From Thuidium tamariscinum (Eukaryota; Streptophyta; Bryopsida; Hypnales; Thuidiaceae), in the NCBI GenBank assembly GCA_947034885.2, contig OX344749.2, forward strand, positions 40,825,682 through 40,889,681: DNA of 64,000 nt, in the 5' to 3' direction. Below, one piece after another: positions 1 through 11,659 of the stretch (its first letter is position 1; the number at the start of each line of letters is the position of its first letter). A program made the translations under genes and the position numbers. The notes beneath the pieces were generated by a model. The model was not told where the DNA came from. It did not search any database and worked only from the letters and a program-made list of their open reading frames with translations.

Positions 1-539
1 TCAAAGGATTATGGACGAAAAATTTAAGGAGAACAGGAACAGTAGTAGAAAGCAGGAATCATGCCCAGGCTGGTATGCCATAGTTGTGACAAACATGCAC
101 ATCGTAGTAGTGTGCAAGTAAGATTAGGTCAGCTTATAATGTTACCTTTTCCAATTGCTGCTATCCTCAGAAAAATCATTGTGTCAAGTCCCGATTGAAG
201 TGTTCTTATACCGAAGTTCGAGGGCGATAGTTTCTAATCAGCAGTCATCAACAGTGGAATAGAACGTTGATTGCATCTATACAAAGATTTGACTCTCATA
301 CCATCACTTGGAAACTTGAAATGAAATTTTTTTGAGAGATTCCTAGAGTATACAGTTAACGAAAATACAGTACTGCTTTATTGATATCGAATGTCTCTTC
401 TAGCATCTACACATGAGACGCCGTAGCTATTCTCCTAATGTACTTAAATTATGCGCTACTGCAGAAGAGTATCGAGAAACGCGCTCACAGTACCTTCACG
501 ACAGTCTGCCACAACATAGGGAATGAATTACAACTACAC
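1..539 (-). other. 3' flank / probable 3' UTR of the PEAMT gene
   Basis: This stretch lies downstream of the PEAMT stop codon at 540-542 on the minus strand. No conserved reading frame is visible, and the short plus-strand ORF at 438-656 is the antisense of the last coding exon. It probably holds the 3' UTR and terminator, but I cannot place the poly(A) site. Confidence 0.5.
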
Positions 540-3500
540 TTACAGGGGCTTGTGCGCAACAAAGAGTCCCCACTTCTGTTCATCTTGTCGTTTCAGTTTG
601 CTCTCCCATCCGCTTACGATATAATTGTAGTCATCCTGCACGAATGCCAACCATAAGCATGTCCCATTCAGGATGAAATTCTTTCAAATTCACAGCTTTG
701 TGTCATCTGCACAGAAGTGAAACACGACTAGTCTATCTCTTGCATGATGATGCTTTAACGTATTTGTTCGGGGACAAATCTGAAAGTAAAAAGCATGAAG
801 GTACCTCTGAGAAATCTTCGATGAACTTGTCGCGGTTTTTCTCAACTACAGCAAGCTCTCTCTTCAACACTTCCGCGAACTGCAAAGTTCAAGTGAGATA
901 AGAAGTTGGGCATGGCACAATGTGTTCCGTAATTAAATCGACTAGGGGAATTGCACATTCTCCAAAAGAGCTCTCAAATATCTTACCTGATGGGTCCGGT
1001 CCTCAGCAAGCACATCTATGAATCCAGCAGCTTGCAACATCTGGTTACAATCAAATACTCGTTAATAATAGCACAACGACAGTTGTGCATTCCAAATTAA
1101 CTCAAAATTCTGGGGGCGTCCAACAAGCATAAAACACCATGTCAAGTTCGAATTCTACAATTTCAATTCGTCAAAAGTCAATTATACCTGTCCATACGCT
1201 TCGACACTATGAAGGTCATAACCCCTCTGCTTGATGTATGCAGCGAACTGCTCTGATGGAGTAGATGGAGCTCTGCAGTAGTCACTGATGAGAACACGGC
1301 CTCCAGGTTTCAACCATTTGAACATACGTCTGAACAGTTCCGGTTTGTCCTGTCATTCAAAAACTCTTTCCATTAGCCTTCTTCCACCTCATTGATATCC
1401 CCTCGAGCAGTCAAACCTTACAGTCTGATAGATCAATGATCGGTTATTCATGATTGTAACTTTGTCAGAAGCTCTACACTCTACAGCATCCTTCATAATA
1501 CTAAAGGTTCTCACTAACACTAACTCCAGTCATCTGCATGGAATGTGAATGCCGGTAAAATTGAAGTGGTGAGCCACAAAATAAAGCACTACGATACATT
1601 CCTAACTCAAGAAGGAGAAAAAACATACGAAAACTGATTAGAATCAAAGGAATACTGATACACAGGATGAACTCAAATTTGAGAAAAAAATCAATGAACA
1701 ATAGTCTACCTGGATGTGCAGAATGGTGTCACGGCTGTAAACCACATCAAAAGAAGCGGCAGGATAGTTGATCTTGGTGCAGTCTCCAACCTCAAACTCG
1801 ATGGCACATTTCCTGCCAATTGATCGCTCAAGCGCGAAGGAAATCATATTTACAGACAGGTCGATGCCAACAACTTCCGCATCGAATTCTTCAGCCATGT
1901 AAAAATCGCCACCTCCGATCCCACATCCCACGTCCAGGACTCGTTGCCCCGGCTTTAAGTCCAACATACCTACAAACTCCTTGGTAGTTTCTGCAATATC
2001 AACATACCATGACAACAGTAAGCCTACAGTACACAGAACGGAAAACTCTGCCTGATAGTTGTGCGCTTGAATGCCAAAAAGGGACACGCATCGATGTTCA
2101 AGAGCTGCGCATATCCAAGCAACGTAGGCACTGGACGTACACTATGCCGTAAGACACTTCAGAATCTTTTGACGGCCATTATTCCCAGATGCACCAAAGT
2201 AAGTCGTAGTCCTTACCCATGCCACCGGTACTCACGAATCCCTCTCCAAAGATGCGCTCATATCTCAGAATTCCAATTGCTGTGTACTGTTGGGTGTCCA
2301 AAAACTTTTGGAAATTCTTCGAGGCAGGCCCCTCTGAAATCACTTTCTTCCACAACCAGCACACCTGCAAAAATGCAAAAGTCGTTAAAAACGCCATCAA
2401 TATAGGACAATGCTGTACAACGTAAAGCCGGTTCCACAGTTCTGTAACTGAAGAATTGACATTCATAGTGCAGTAAAATTGAATTCATAGCCCCATACCT
2501 ACCTGATTCTGGTTTCTCTTGTTGCGCACATAAGTGCCAACACACTTACATCCAACCAACTCGAACTCGTAGAAGGTGCCATCTTCCTGGACATGAGACT
2601 GCTCAAAGACCTGCAGTGCTTGACCAGGAACAGCGCTTACATTTCTGACCGCAAAGGAAATCAACTTACAGAGCAAATCTCATCTAAAAATAAGGGAGGC
2701 CGACAAAAAAGAAAGTACCTCAACAGAATAGGAAATCGAGTACCTTGGTGTAATCACTTGGCTGCCGGTAATGAGTAGGGTTGTTCTTTCGCTTGTGGTC
2801 TCCAGACTGGTGAAAGCACGACTCCCTGAAGAAAATGTGTCCACCAGGCTTGAGCCACTTTATAATGCGCTGCGTCAATGTTGCCACCTCTTCGTCAGAT
2901 AGGTACATGAGTAACCAGTTGGAGAACACGAGATCCGCAGAACCAGAGGCAATATCCAGATCAGGAGAAGTGACATCCGCACATTTGAACTCAATGTTCC
3001 CGTAATGACCATTCAAGTCCTCGTTCTGAAATCCAAATGATCAATTCGTTAGTGCCTTTGTTCACAGCAGAAAGATTGATCATCAAGTCTATCCTAATAA
3101 ACATGACAAACAATAAGACCAACAAGATTTGTGCTAGGACGCAAGTACCCCGGCAAGCACCAGCTATCATCCGTTAACAATACCTTCTTGATGAGATTAT
3201 CCATAAAGTCCATAGCGACCACGTGGCCTGCAGTCTTCGCAAGTTCCCCAGTGAACCGACCAATACCTGCTCCTAGCTCAATGATGTCTTTGCCTTTGTA
3301 TGGTGGCAACAGCGCAAGAATCTGATAGAGCCATAAAAAAAGAAGTCAAAACCCATTCTTGACGTCATAAATGCATTCCTGACGGAGAAACATTCACGGG
3401 ATCCAACAATAAATGAGGTGGAAACCGTCAAAACCAGAGCACAATCGGTAGTGTAGTGCGGCGGTCTACCTTCCTGAGGAAAAATTCCAACTGAAGAAAA

Positions 3501-4218
3501 ACTATAAATTGACATACCTCAGGCCGATCTTCCAGGTCAAGCTTGGAAGCCTGTGAATCAAGCATCATAGACTCCACACTCGGATTCACGGAGTGCTCCT
3601 TCCAGTAGTTGGACTGACGAGTACGCTCGGCTGTAAGCAACAGACACAGAGGTCAAAACACGCATATTTCCGCTTCAATGAGAAAAAACCCGGTCAGAAA
3701 ACAAAATCTCTCAGGAAAATCAACAGAAATACTTAAGCTTGCATACGCCACTCATACAGAGGCACCCTTACGATTTCACAGTCAAAGGCATCTCAACATG
3801 TCGCCGGTCACAGGGAGCTCTATTGGACAAAATCGAGCAAGCAATGCTGAACATGCAAAGCGGCATCACTCACTCACGACTCCCAACGTCGAACACCTCA
3901 ATCCCACAGTAAATGTACTTATCACCGTTGTCGTATAAAGTCACAACAAAACACACTAAAACTGAAATTCCAAAATTCACTCCATTTCCACAACTGAGAC
4001 CAAACACTCCGTGCGCTCGTAACTCCACGACTCCCTGGCAGTCCGCTTCCCTTCACATTCACTACAAACTATGTTTTTTCAAGATAAAGTGCGTTCCAAT
4101 TCCATTAAACACAACAACATACTCCCACAGCAAACCAGCCAAGCAACCAAAGCAATAGGAACAAGAAACAATCAAGAAAGGCGAAATGCAGGATCCCGAG
4201 CTTACTGTAGACCGCCAT
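540..4218 (-). CDS. PEAMT: Phosphoethanolamine N-methyltransferase (PEAMT), 11 coding exons, complete
   Basis: The enzyme methylates phosphoethanolamine three times with S-adenosylmethionine to give phosphocholine, in the cytosol, feeding phosphatidylcholine synthesis. Coding exons on the minus strand, all with GT..AG introns: 4218-4206, 3630-3518, 3321-3184, 3025-2744, 2610-2503, 2364-2217, 1990-1710, 1349-1188, 1040-987, 879-805, 635-540. They sum to 1470 nt, an uninterrupted 489-aa protein, matching the ~490 aa of plant PEAMTs. The N-terminal methyltransferase domain has the SAM-binding motif [13 protein letters not shown] (residues ~57-69) and the family signature [18 protein letters not shown]. 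The C-terminal domain has [16 protein letters not shown] (~286-301), [15 protein letters not shown] and [11 protein letters not shown]. The end reads [12 protein letters not shown]. The first exon contributes only 13 coding nt (MAVY plus one base), so the start was set by splice phase. The linear exon order and open frame argue for an active gene. The identification rests on recognised family motifs; the splice sites were placed by hand. Confidence 0.96.
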
Positions 4219-5003
4219 GATTCTCGAGCACAAGAAAGAAGCACAAATTCGCAACACGAACACAGAACTGCAGCTCTCTGTTCTTTTCTTGCCACCGAAG
4301 ATTAGAAACCTTCACCACTGGGGGCGCAACCTCTTCCGCACGCTCTTCTGGCGCACTTCTGCCGAGCTCGCAAACCTCTGTACCAAGGAAATGCACAATG
4401 AGCTAGTGTATCTTGACTGCGCCAATCAAGAAAGCTGTGGAAGGGAATCTTAAGCGACTTCAAAGCAAGAACAGACGCCGGAAGCGACGGAGCGCAAGGG
4501 CAAGTAAAACCAGATTAGGTTACTACGAGCTCGCAGAAGAGGTGAAGATCTACATTACCACTGCGCACATTCAGCTTTCATTGGTCTGTGCACTTGAAGC
4601 CTTCAAACAGCGTCCCCGAAAGATGCGTTCTCCGTCTCTGACCTGACACACCCGAATCAGCGGAGCAGAGGAAGCCGTGCAACGTCGCACCCTTCAGATG
4701 GCTTGGCTTCGTCCTCCCGAATTCATAGCAATGGAAATTTAGTTTAGTTTATTGACACGAATGAGAATCTTCATATTCAGTTGGCGAAGAGACGGATCGC
4801 GCTGGATGTTTTCACCGAGCCCGGGCAACTGCAAGAGTTCACCGTCTTTCACTATTCAGGGAAAGCACCGGCCATCACCGCCGCAAAAGCCTCGCAATGA
4901 CACAGAGCACGCGTCAGTTGGGACTTGTTTTCAGTGTAATTTTTTGCATGGGTCAAGTGAACGATGAAGACGCTTCATTTTCATTTTCTTAAACTTTGAT
5001 GTT
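4219..5003 (-). promoter_or_regulatory. PEAMT 5' leader and promoter region
   Basis: This region lies immediately upstream of the PEAMT start codon and is clearly less AT-rich than the intergenic DNA beyond 5000. It should hold the 5' UTR and core promoter. Plant PEAMT leaders often carry a regulatory upstream ORF; the open frame at 4202-4396 on the minus strand begins with GTG rather than ATG, so I do not call it a uORF. No TATA box could be assigned with confidence. Confidence 0.5.
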
Positions 5004-5007
5004 ACAA

Positions 5008-5410
5008 TGGAAACACCCAAAACCGTCCAAATAAGGAATTCAGCATAGTTGGAGGCAACGTTTTCAAAAATGATATTTTTCTAGTATTAGCGAGTGAAAA
5101 TCATGAATATTGAAAAAAAAAATTAGATTTTTCGGATACAATATGTAATTTCTACAAATTTTCAAAGTATTGGCTCCCTAGACCTGTGGAACCGTCTTGT
5201 AGGTGCCCCCCAAACTGAACCCTGCGAAAAATCAGCACTCAGCCAACCAAATTTTCCTATGTGTCCTTCAATTGTGTCAGCAAATTACAATCATACATGT
5301 GGTGAACACATTAAGGGAAGTCTACTGACGCATTTGGGTGAATCTATAGTCCATTGCAAGGAACAAGTGCGGGAATGGGTGTTTTGCCCTTAAAGAGTGT
5401 TGTCTTTGGA
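5008..5410 (+). repeat. Dispersed direct repeat, copy 1
   Basis: This segment starts TGGAAACACCCAAAACCG and is closely similar to 19110-19510 in the same orientation. The first ~220 bp are nearly identical apart from small indels; similarity then fades but is still seen at the shared GGAATGGGTGTTT-like stretch near 5372. No coding capacity is visible. It borders the PEAMT promoter region. It could be a fragment of an old transposon family or one side of an old local duplication. Confidence 0.7.
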
Positions 5411-6340
5411 ATGAATTTAGACCTCCTTTTGGACCAGATTTCCATTGCAAACATCACTCATAACTAACATCAAGTGCAAACAAACCTTTACAATTGTTTT
5501 TTAAGTAAAAGTAAAAGTGATAATATGAAGGCTATGTTGGAGTGCCCAAAGTATCTTCAACTTGGGCTTGATGACCTAATGGCTCAATTGCTTTCCGCAA
5601 CCAATTTTCTATTTTCCATCAAGATTTTTAATTTTTGGTGCAATAAAAACTGAAATTTAAAACCTCATGTCTTGCAAATTGAAATGCAAAAAAGAATTGT
5701 TTTGAGCACACACACTTCCTAAAGGCTTTCCAACAACATCAAGAGCACCCATGTCACCTTGTTAGTTTAGATTGTCTGAATGTGTGTTAAAAACAAAACA
5801 AAATAAAATAAACATTTATTTTAATAATATAGAGTTGGCAAATCTTCAACCTTAAGTTTGGTAGAACTACCAAAAAGAAACCTCAAAATTCCTATATCTC
5901 TATAATCACTTAGTGTAGCCATAAAACGGTCACTCTTTGTTATCATAGATGCATGTAGAAACAAAATGAGGATTTTTTTTATTAAGGCCCAAGATTATCC
6001 AACTCGAAAGCGTGTCCTAAATACTCTAAGTTTTGAAATGCACACATCATCTAGTTCATTATAAAATGATCAATACCAACAAACTTTCTACTACACAAGT
6101 TAATTCAATAGATACAAGAATTTGAGATTTTCTTTTACTAGATTGAATAAATTTTGATGAATGTATTTAGTGTGAAATCTTTAATGAAATTCATATAAAA
6201 ATTGGGTTGAAAATTGGACAAAAGCTCATGAAATTGTTGAAAGGTGGATGAAAATAAAAACATTAGAGATAGTAAAAAATTAGTGTGAATGATACTATAT
6301 ACAATTCTATCAAAACTATTTTGAACCACCATACATTACA
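5411..6340. other. AT-rich intergenic DNA
   Basis: No gene, RNA gene or clear mobile-element structure is visible here. The sequence is strongly AT-rich with homopolymer runs, and its reading frames are closed by frequent stops. Confidence 0.6.
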
Positions 6341-6344
6341 AGTT

Positions 6345-7648
6345 GTCACACCTTCTCCAAGAATCAAACTTTTATGAAGAATGAAAAAGCCAAGAGTAAA
6401 AAGAGGACCCAACCTAAAGTCATTCTCTGTGGAGAAAGTATGAAATTCCTTCAAAGGTATGTGGAGAATGAAAATAGTTATTGGAGAGAAATATTTTAGT
6501 TGACAATTGATTCAAGATCAATGCCCATGACTCTCTACAGCAATGTTGCTTTTGACTAATGATGTAAAGTGTCAATACTCAAAGCGCGGGATGAAAGCAA
6601 AAGTGCAACTTGATGAAAGTAGCATATATGGGGTAATAGCTACAAAAAAAAACTTTGTTTGAAAAATCTTCTTTACAACCATTATTTGCTTGTAGACACG
6701 AAGAAGAATAGTCATACCTTCTAGTGCACACCCATTCTTAAGAGAATCAAGATGTGTTAATTCAACACTAGCTTGTAGTAAGTTAACACTGGCAGGTATA
6801 CTACTGTTGTGAAAAGTTAGCAACATATGTTTTTCTCCTTGAAAGCAAAAGAACATGTGCATTGCAAATTTTGGGAGCAAAAAATATTCCCTTACTCACT
6901 TGCGTTTTACAATTTCACCACATCGTAGGCACCCTCACTTCCAATGACAACCAATACCTACAATTATGCAAACAGACTTGTATATTTTTAGTAAGAAGTC
7001 AATCTATTCTCCACAAAAGTCTTGCACACTATACAAAAGGGGGGTCACACCTTCTTCACCTAGATGTACTCTCCATTGGCTCATGTTTTCCCTTACAAAC
7101 TTTTCATTCTTCACAAAAATTTACCTTGATGAAGAAGGTGTGACTACTCCTACAAGCCATTTGCAATCTTCAAGAATTGGGACCTCTACAACCTGTCAAA
7201 TCCGCATTCTTTGAAGATTGAGAATAGAGTGAAGAAAGTGTAACAACCTTTATTAAGGGTAAGTTAGTCATGGCTCTTCCTCCAGGCCGAACTTCGCCAC
7301 TGTTAAGCGTCGTGGTAGCTTAGGATTGGCTCTTGCGAGACGGCATGCGACGAAATATTCTTCGACGGCAAAGACTTTGCCGCGTCGCTTATTCTATTCC
7401 AGAGGTGAATAAGCGGTGTGAAGAACCGTTAGCGAGTGAAGTTGTTACTGGAAGCTACCAATCGCACCGTCGAAGTTGCCGATCTCATCGATGAAGTGAA
7501 AGCCAGAAATGCATTCGCATGATTCCGATTCTACACGCTCACCGCACTCGAAAGGGGTGTCACAGCTCCTTTATGCTAATCAACTCCTGATTGGACCATG
7601 TTTTCCCTCATTCTTCTGCGAAATCTGGGTGCTCGAAGGAGCCGTGAC
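6345..7648. repeat. Cluster of inverted GTCACACCTTCTTC-type modules
   Basis: A short motif recurs in both orientations: GTCACACCTTCTCC at 6345, GTCACACCTTCTTC at 7044, its complement GAAGAAGGTGTGAC at 7131, GAAGAAAGTGTAAC at 7231, GTCACAGCTCCT at 7559 and GAAGGAGCCGTGAC at 7635. The pairs 7044/7144 and 7559/7648 each enclose ~100 bp with a shared central stretch (TGGCTCATGTTTTCCCT and TGGACCATGTTTTCCCT). They look like two members of a tiny inverted-repeat element family, or a structured non-coding unit. The part from 7270 to 7520 is more GC-rich than its surroundings. Confidence 0.5.
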
Positions 7649-7659
7649 TACCTCTATCG

Positions 7660-8157
7660 TTACCGAGCTTCTCCACAAATTAGTATGTTCTGAAATTAGT
7701 GCAACCTTACGTTATTTGGGCTTGAATTTACCTTGTACTGTATTGGGTCAGTGGGTGGGGTCTAGAATCAAGCGAATATGCATACCAGGAATATACTGCA
7801 TCTTATATTTAACTTCCGCTTCTTCTTCATTATTTTTGTTTTCTTCGAGGCCTGCGTACTGAAACAGTTCCCTGGCTCTCTGCAGATTCTGCCAGGCGAC
7901 CAATGACAAGCCAGTCTCGTGAAATTCCTGGGGGCCCCTTTTATGGCCATATGTGGCTACGTGGCACTTGGCTGATGAATGTAGGATCTAGAGGGGCCCC
8001 CATTAAAAGGACAAAAATGAACCTAACCTAAAAGTTCTGTTTGTTCAGTCTCGGCAAAGGAGTGGATGAATATTGGACTGGAATATGCATGTGGGGAATA
8101 GGAATTGGCATGCACGTCAAGTCCAACTTACTTTTGTTTGGGGGCACCTTACCGGCA
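7660..8157. other. Intergenic DNA, no gene recognised
   Basis: No coding region is recognised. Two short oppositely oriented GGGGCCCC-containing stretches occur near 7928-7945 and 7993-8010. A short AACCTAACCTAA at about 8020 is too brief to be telomeric repeat. Confidence 0.5.
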
Positions 8158-8666
8158 TTAACCCTTAAGATCCTTCAAACGTCACAAGGACGCCAAACAT
8201 CCAATGGATAACAAAGAATCTTTCTTGGTTGAACAAAAATGCAACTATTCTTTATCATAATTTTGTGCATAAAGGGGACATCTTTTATGTACTTTGACGT
8301 GGGATGAGCATTTTTAAATCCTTTTCAATGAGTGATTCTTACTAGGGTTTGTTTTTTCATTTTTGAAGAAGTGCCACCCTGGCGATATAAAATATTACAG
8401 TGGTACTCCAAATTGCAACATTCATCCACTTATTGAATGTATAGCATGGTTTTCATCCACAATTAGGTGATTTCATCTAATATTTTTTAAATTTCAAAGT
8501 TGTTTGGTGATTTCATCCAATTTTTTTTGGCAATTTTCATAACCTTTTTTAGCCAGATTTTTTTTCCACCTGTAATCTAGCACAAAAAAGCCAAAAAAAA
8601 CATTGATTCCTATAGTATCACAATTGAGGATTTCACATTCATAAAGGTTTGTCCTTCAAGGGTTAA
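8158..8666. mobile_element. Non-autonomous TTAA-flanked element with CCCTT ends (piggyBac-like), 509 bp
   Basis: The left end reads TTAACCCTTAAGATCC and the right end reads CTTCAAGGGTTAA, so the segment is bounded by TTAA on both sides with short CCCTT..AAGGG inverted ends. TTAA target duplication plus ends starting CCC is the hallmark of the piggyBac superfamily. There is no coding capacity. The inverted repeat is short and imperfect, so this could be coincidence on its own; it gains weight from the better examples at 9341-10817 and 41559-42484. Confidence 0.4.
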
Positions 8667-9462
8667 ATACCTCAATCCTCTTTTGAATTTTGGCGCAATT
8701 TTGCTTATGTCTTTATACTGAAATATGATTCACTATAATTTTATGAAATTAGTCAAAAAGGAAAGTCATCTTTTCAACATTCAAGTATTACATTGGATGA
8801 ATGAGAAGTTAGTTGGATGAAATAGAATCTGCAAGCCCTCCATTCATTATCTAAAATATGGACATCAGAGCATTTAAGGATCAACTTATCTACAAAGATA
8901 AAGTAGGAAGTCTACACAATACAAGTTCTAAAAACTTCCTTTGACACACATACATCACTTTGCTTTCTTCATTGGACCAATAATGTACAAATAGTATATA
9001 TTACAAGAGGTGACTATTGCAATTCACCTTTAAAAAATTTAGGAGTAATTCTAAAAAGCTCTAAAAACTTTGAGACAACTTTGTTGGATGTCAATTCCAT
9101 TAGTCTTGTAAGGAAATTTTATTGAAAAAGAAAATTTTAGAAACTTCATTTCTTCAAATTAATTTCCAACTCATAAATGGATACTTTATGAACCTCCTAG
9201 TTACATTCTATTTAGTAAGGTAGGAGCAATGGAACAAAATGTGTCAACAAATACATCAATACCGCAATAATGACAATATTTAATGTTACCTATACTAATT
9301 GATTTGTTTGTTAATGAAAATATCTTTAAGGTGTAAATACTTAACCCCTAAAGTTTCATGATTGTTTTCACCCAAAACGCTTAGAAACTGCCATTTCTAG
9401 AACAAGTACCAAATTTTTGAAAAAAAACTTTTTTTGATACAGAAAACCCTAGGATCTTGTAG

Positions 9463-9763
9463 TCATTAGATGTTTTTTGACCCCTGCAGAAGACTGTTCC
9501 AGTGCTGTTCCCCCGCAGCTGTTCCCCGCAGCGAGGGGAGCGGCCTGCTGTCAGATTTTTTTTTTTCAAAAAAAAATAAAAAAATAAAATTTTTTTTAGT
9601 CTTCAAATTAAAAAATAAAAAAATAAAAAAATAAAAAAATAAAATTTGGTCGATGACGTGGCAGTCTCTCAGCCACGTCAGACCGCCTTGCCGAACCTCG
9701 CCGAACCTGTTCCCTGCTGTGATAACTCGCAGTCTTATTGACCCCTCAAAAAACATCTAATGA
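9463..9763. mobile_element. Nested MITE, 301 bp, ends TTAGATGTTTTTTGA
   Basis: The left end TCATTAGATGTTTTTTGA is matched by the inverted right end TCAAAAAACATCTAATGA. Inside the ends lie AGACTG/CAGTCT stretches, a GC-rich part near 9485-9545 and a low-complexity AAAAAAT run at 9557-9645. It interrupts the related sequence seen in the sibling element at 41559-42484, which supports insertion. The target duplication is probably TA, but the palindromic flanks make this ambiguous. Confidence 0.6.
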
Positions 9764-10639
9764 TGATGACTTGAGAGCATGTAGTAAAAATTTCAGACAT
9801 TTCCATTGTGTGAATTGAAAAATATAAGCATTCAAATTCATTGACATCATTTTTTGGCACTACAAAAAAAAGGAGCTATACTTTGCAAGCTCACTTTTCT
9901 ATTAAAAAAAATATCTAAATGGTGGCGCTTCTTTGGATTCTTTTTTTCTAGACAAGTTGGCCACATGCTTGAAAGTTTTCACATCATTTGAAACTATACA
10001 ATATATAGGGAAAAATAGTAAGTAGACAGTAGTAAAGAATATTTAGAAATACTAAATTGTTAAGAATTTAATATGGAATTGAAAAATGCCAATCCCAATG
10101 GTTGCAATGTTGTAATAAACAATCTACATCCTATGATTTTATATTTTTTAAAAATTATTGAAAATAAAGTAAGATAAAAGACTTCAAAGTTTATTTCAAA
10201 GTAAAAAATCCATAACTGCCCGCAAACAAAAAATCCTCATTAATTTTGACTCATTGATCAAAATGGAATGACTCAAAGCTTTCCATATATATATAACTCA
10301 AAAAGACCAATTTCAAATTTTTATTTTTGAAAAAAGTGATTTTTTCTTATTTGCCCAAATTGCCCAATTACGAAGAAGAAAAAACCATATAAGGCCATAA
10401 CTTTTTACTCATATTTTGAAATGTCATGAAATTTAGTGCATATGAAAGATATTCTTTGCCCCCACCTTTTATTAAAATTTGGGCCAAAAATATGGAAATC
10501 TTTAACGACACATACCTACCCAAAATTTCTATAGAGTCAAAAAACACATATTGGTCCTTTACAACGATGCTAGTATATGAGTATGAACATGCGAGCATGT
10601 GAGCTTCTAATATGTATATAAATAGATATACTACCACTT

Positions 10640-10745
10640 TTCAAGGTGTTTATAGTAACAATACCTATAATATAGGTACCTATAATATAAATACACTCTT
10701 AGTATAGAAGGTTTCTATAGTATAAGTACCTATACTATAGGTGCA
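10640..10745. repeat. AT-rich palindromic repeat (TACCTATAATATAGGTA type)
   Basis: The strings CCTATAATATAGG, CCTATAATATAAATA, TCTATAGTATAAG and CCTATACTATAGG follow each other within about 80 bp. These overlapping palindromes could form cruciform structures. They lie inside the TTAA-flanked element that ends at 10817. Confidence 0.6.
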
Positions 10746-10849
10746 TCATCTTTGAGGTTCATAAACTTATACTTCTATGCTCACATACTAGCAACCGTGT
10801 GGTCCTTTAGGGGTTAATAGAATTTCAAAATCAACTAGTGTAGACAACA

Positions 10850-11659
10850 TTAATCCCCAAAAGGGACTAGGCATTCAAGTTTTGAATAATGGATGAATAT
10901 AAGCACATTTCAACTTTTCAAGCATATAAAAATTCATTTTTTCATCTAGTAATTTCTTTAAAGAGTCTTGTCTTAGTTCTTTTATATATATACAATATAG
11001 ATTTCTAAAGATTTTGCTTTGCAAATATTCTATTAGTGTACCCTATGCCATTGTGACACTCAAAATAAAAGTAATTTTCTAATTCATTAAAAACTCTGAA
11101 ATTCAATCATTTTTACATTGTAGGTCCAAATGCCACAAAAAGCTTGCTCACCCCTCTTTGCCTAGGACTTTTTGATACTACCATAAACGTGAATTGGAAA
11201 TGCATGGTCTTAGAAATCTCAAGATAACAAACATAATAAAAGGCCTAACTTATTGTATTAATAATTCAAAGGTTATTAGTAGGTCTAGTTTCAAAAAATA
11301 TTTTTTTGTTTCAAAAATTTTCCTTTGAAAATTAATTGAATAAACAAATAGTGCAAAAATCTTCAAAAATCACTATGATTAGAACTTAATATTTTGAACT
11401 TACAAAAACAAAATCTTGTGATAATCATAGAAATTCAATCTACAATTTATTTTTTTTAAATTTAATTTTTGACTTCAAATATTATTAGAAAATATTTTCT
11501 TGTGTACAAATTGATCTAGCCATATGGATATGCTCAATGAATTAAGTTTTACAACTATTGTTTAATATTATCACTAATAAATTATTATTCTAAGTTCTAT
11601 TTTACAATACATATTGAAAACTTTAAAATTTTTGACTATCCCTAGTCCTTTAAAGGTTG
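10850..11659. mobile_element. Decayed inverted-ended element, possible TTAA/CCC family
   Basis: The left stretch TTAATCCCCAAAAGGGACTA is partly matched by the complement of CTAGTCCTTTAAAGG at the right side near 11640. The ends resemble the TTAA/CCC family but have drifted, and no ORF is present. This is a weak call, made because it abuts the element ending at 10817. Confidence 0.25.

Larger units (their letters stand above)
9341..10817. mobile_element. Non-autonomous TTAA-flanked element (piggyBac-like), copy with nested MITE
   Basis: The left end is TTAACCCCTAAAG (9341-9353) and the right end is its exact complement CTTTAGGGGTTAA (10805-10817). TTAA would be the target duplication and CCCCTAAAG the terminal inverted repeat, as in piggyBac elements. 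The interior shares short blocks with 41559-42484, for example AGGATCTTGTA followed by an AAAAATTTCA stretch. The element carries no ORF of note. It contains a 301-bp inverted-repeat insertion at 9463-9763 and an AT-rich palindromic stretch near 10650-10745. Without the insertion it would be about 1.18 kb. Confidence 0.6.

Noticed and set aside
4202-4396. Possible upstream ORF in the PEAMT leader
   Set aside because: It begins with GTG, not ATG, and overlaps the main start in another frame; no ATG-started uORF could be supported.
8018-8031. AACCTAACCTAA as telomeric repeat
   Set aside because: Two units only, not the plant TTTAGGG form, and embedded in ordinary sequence.
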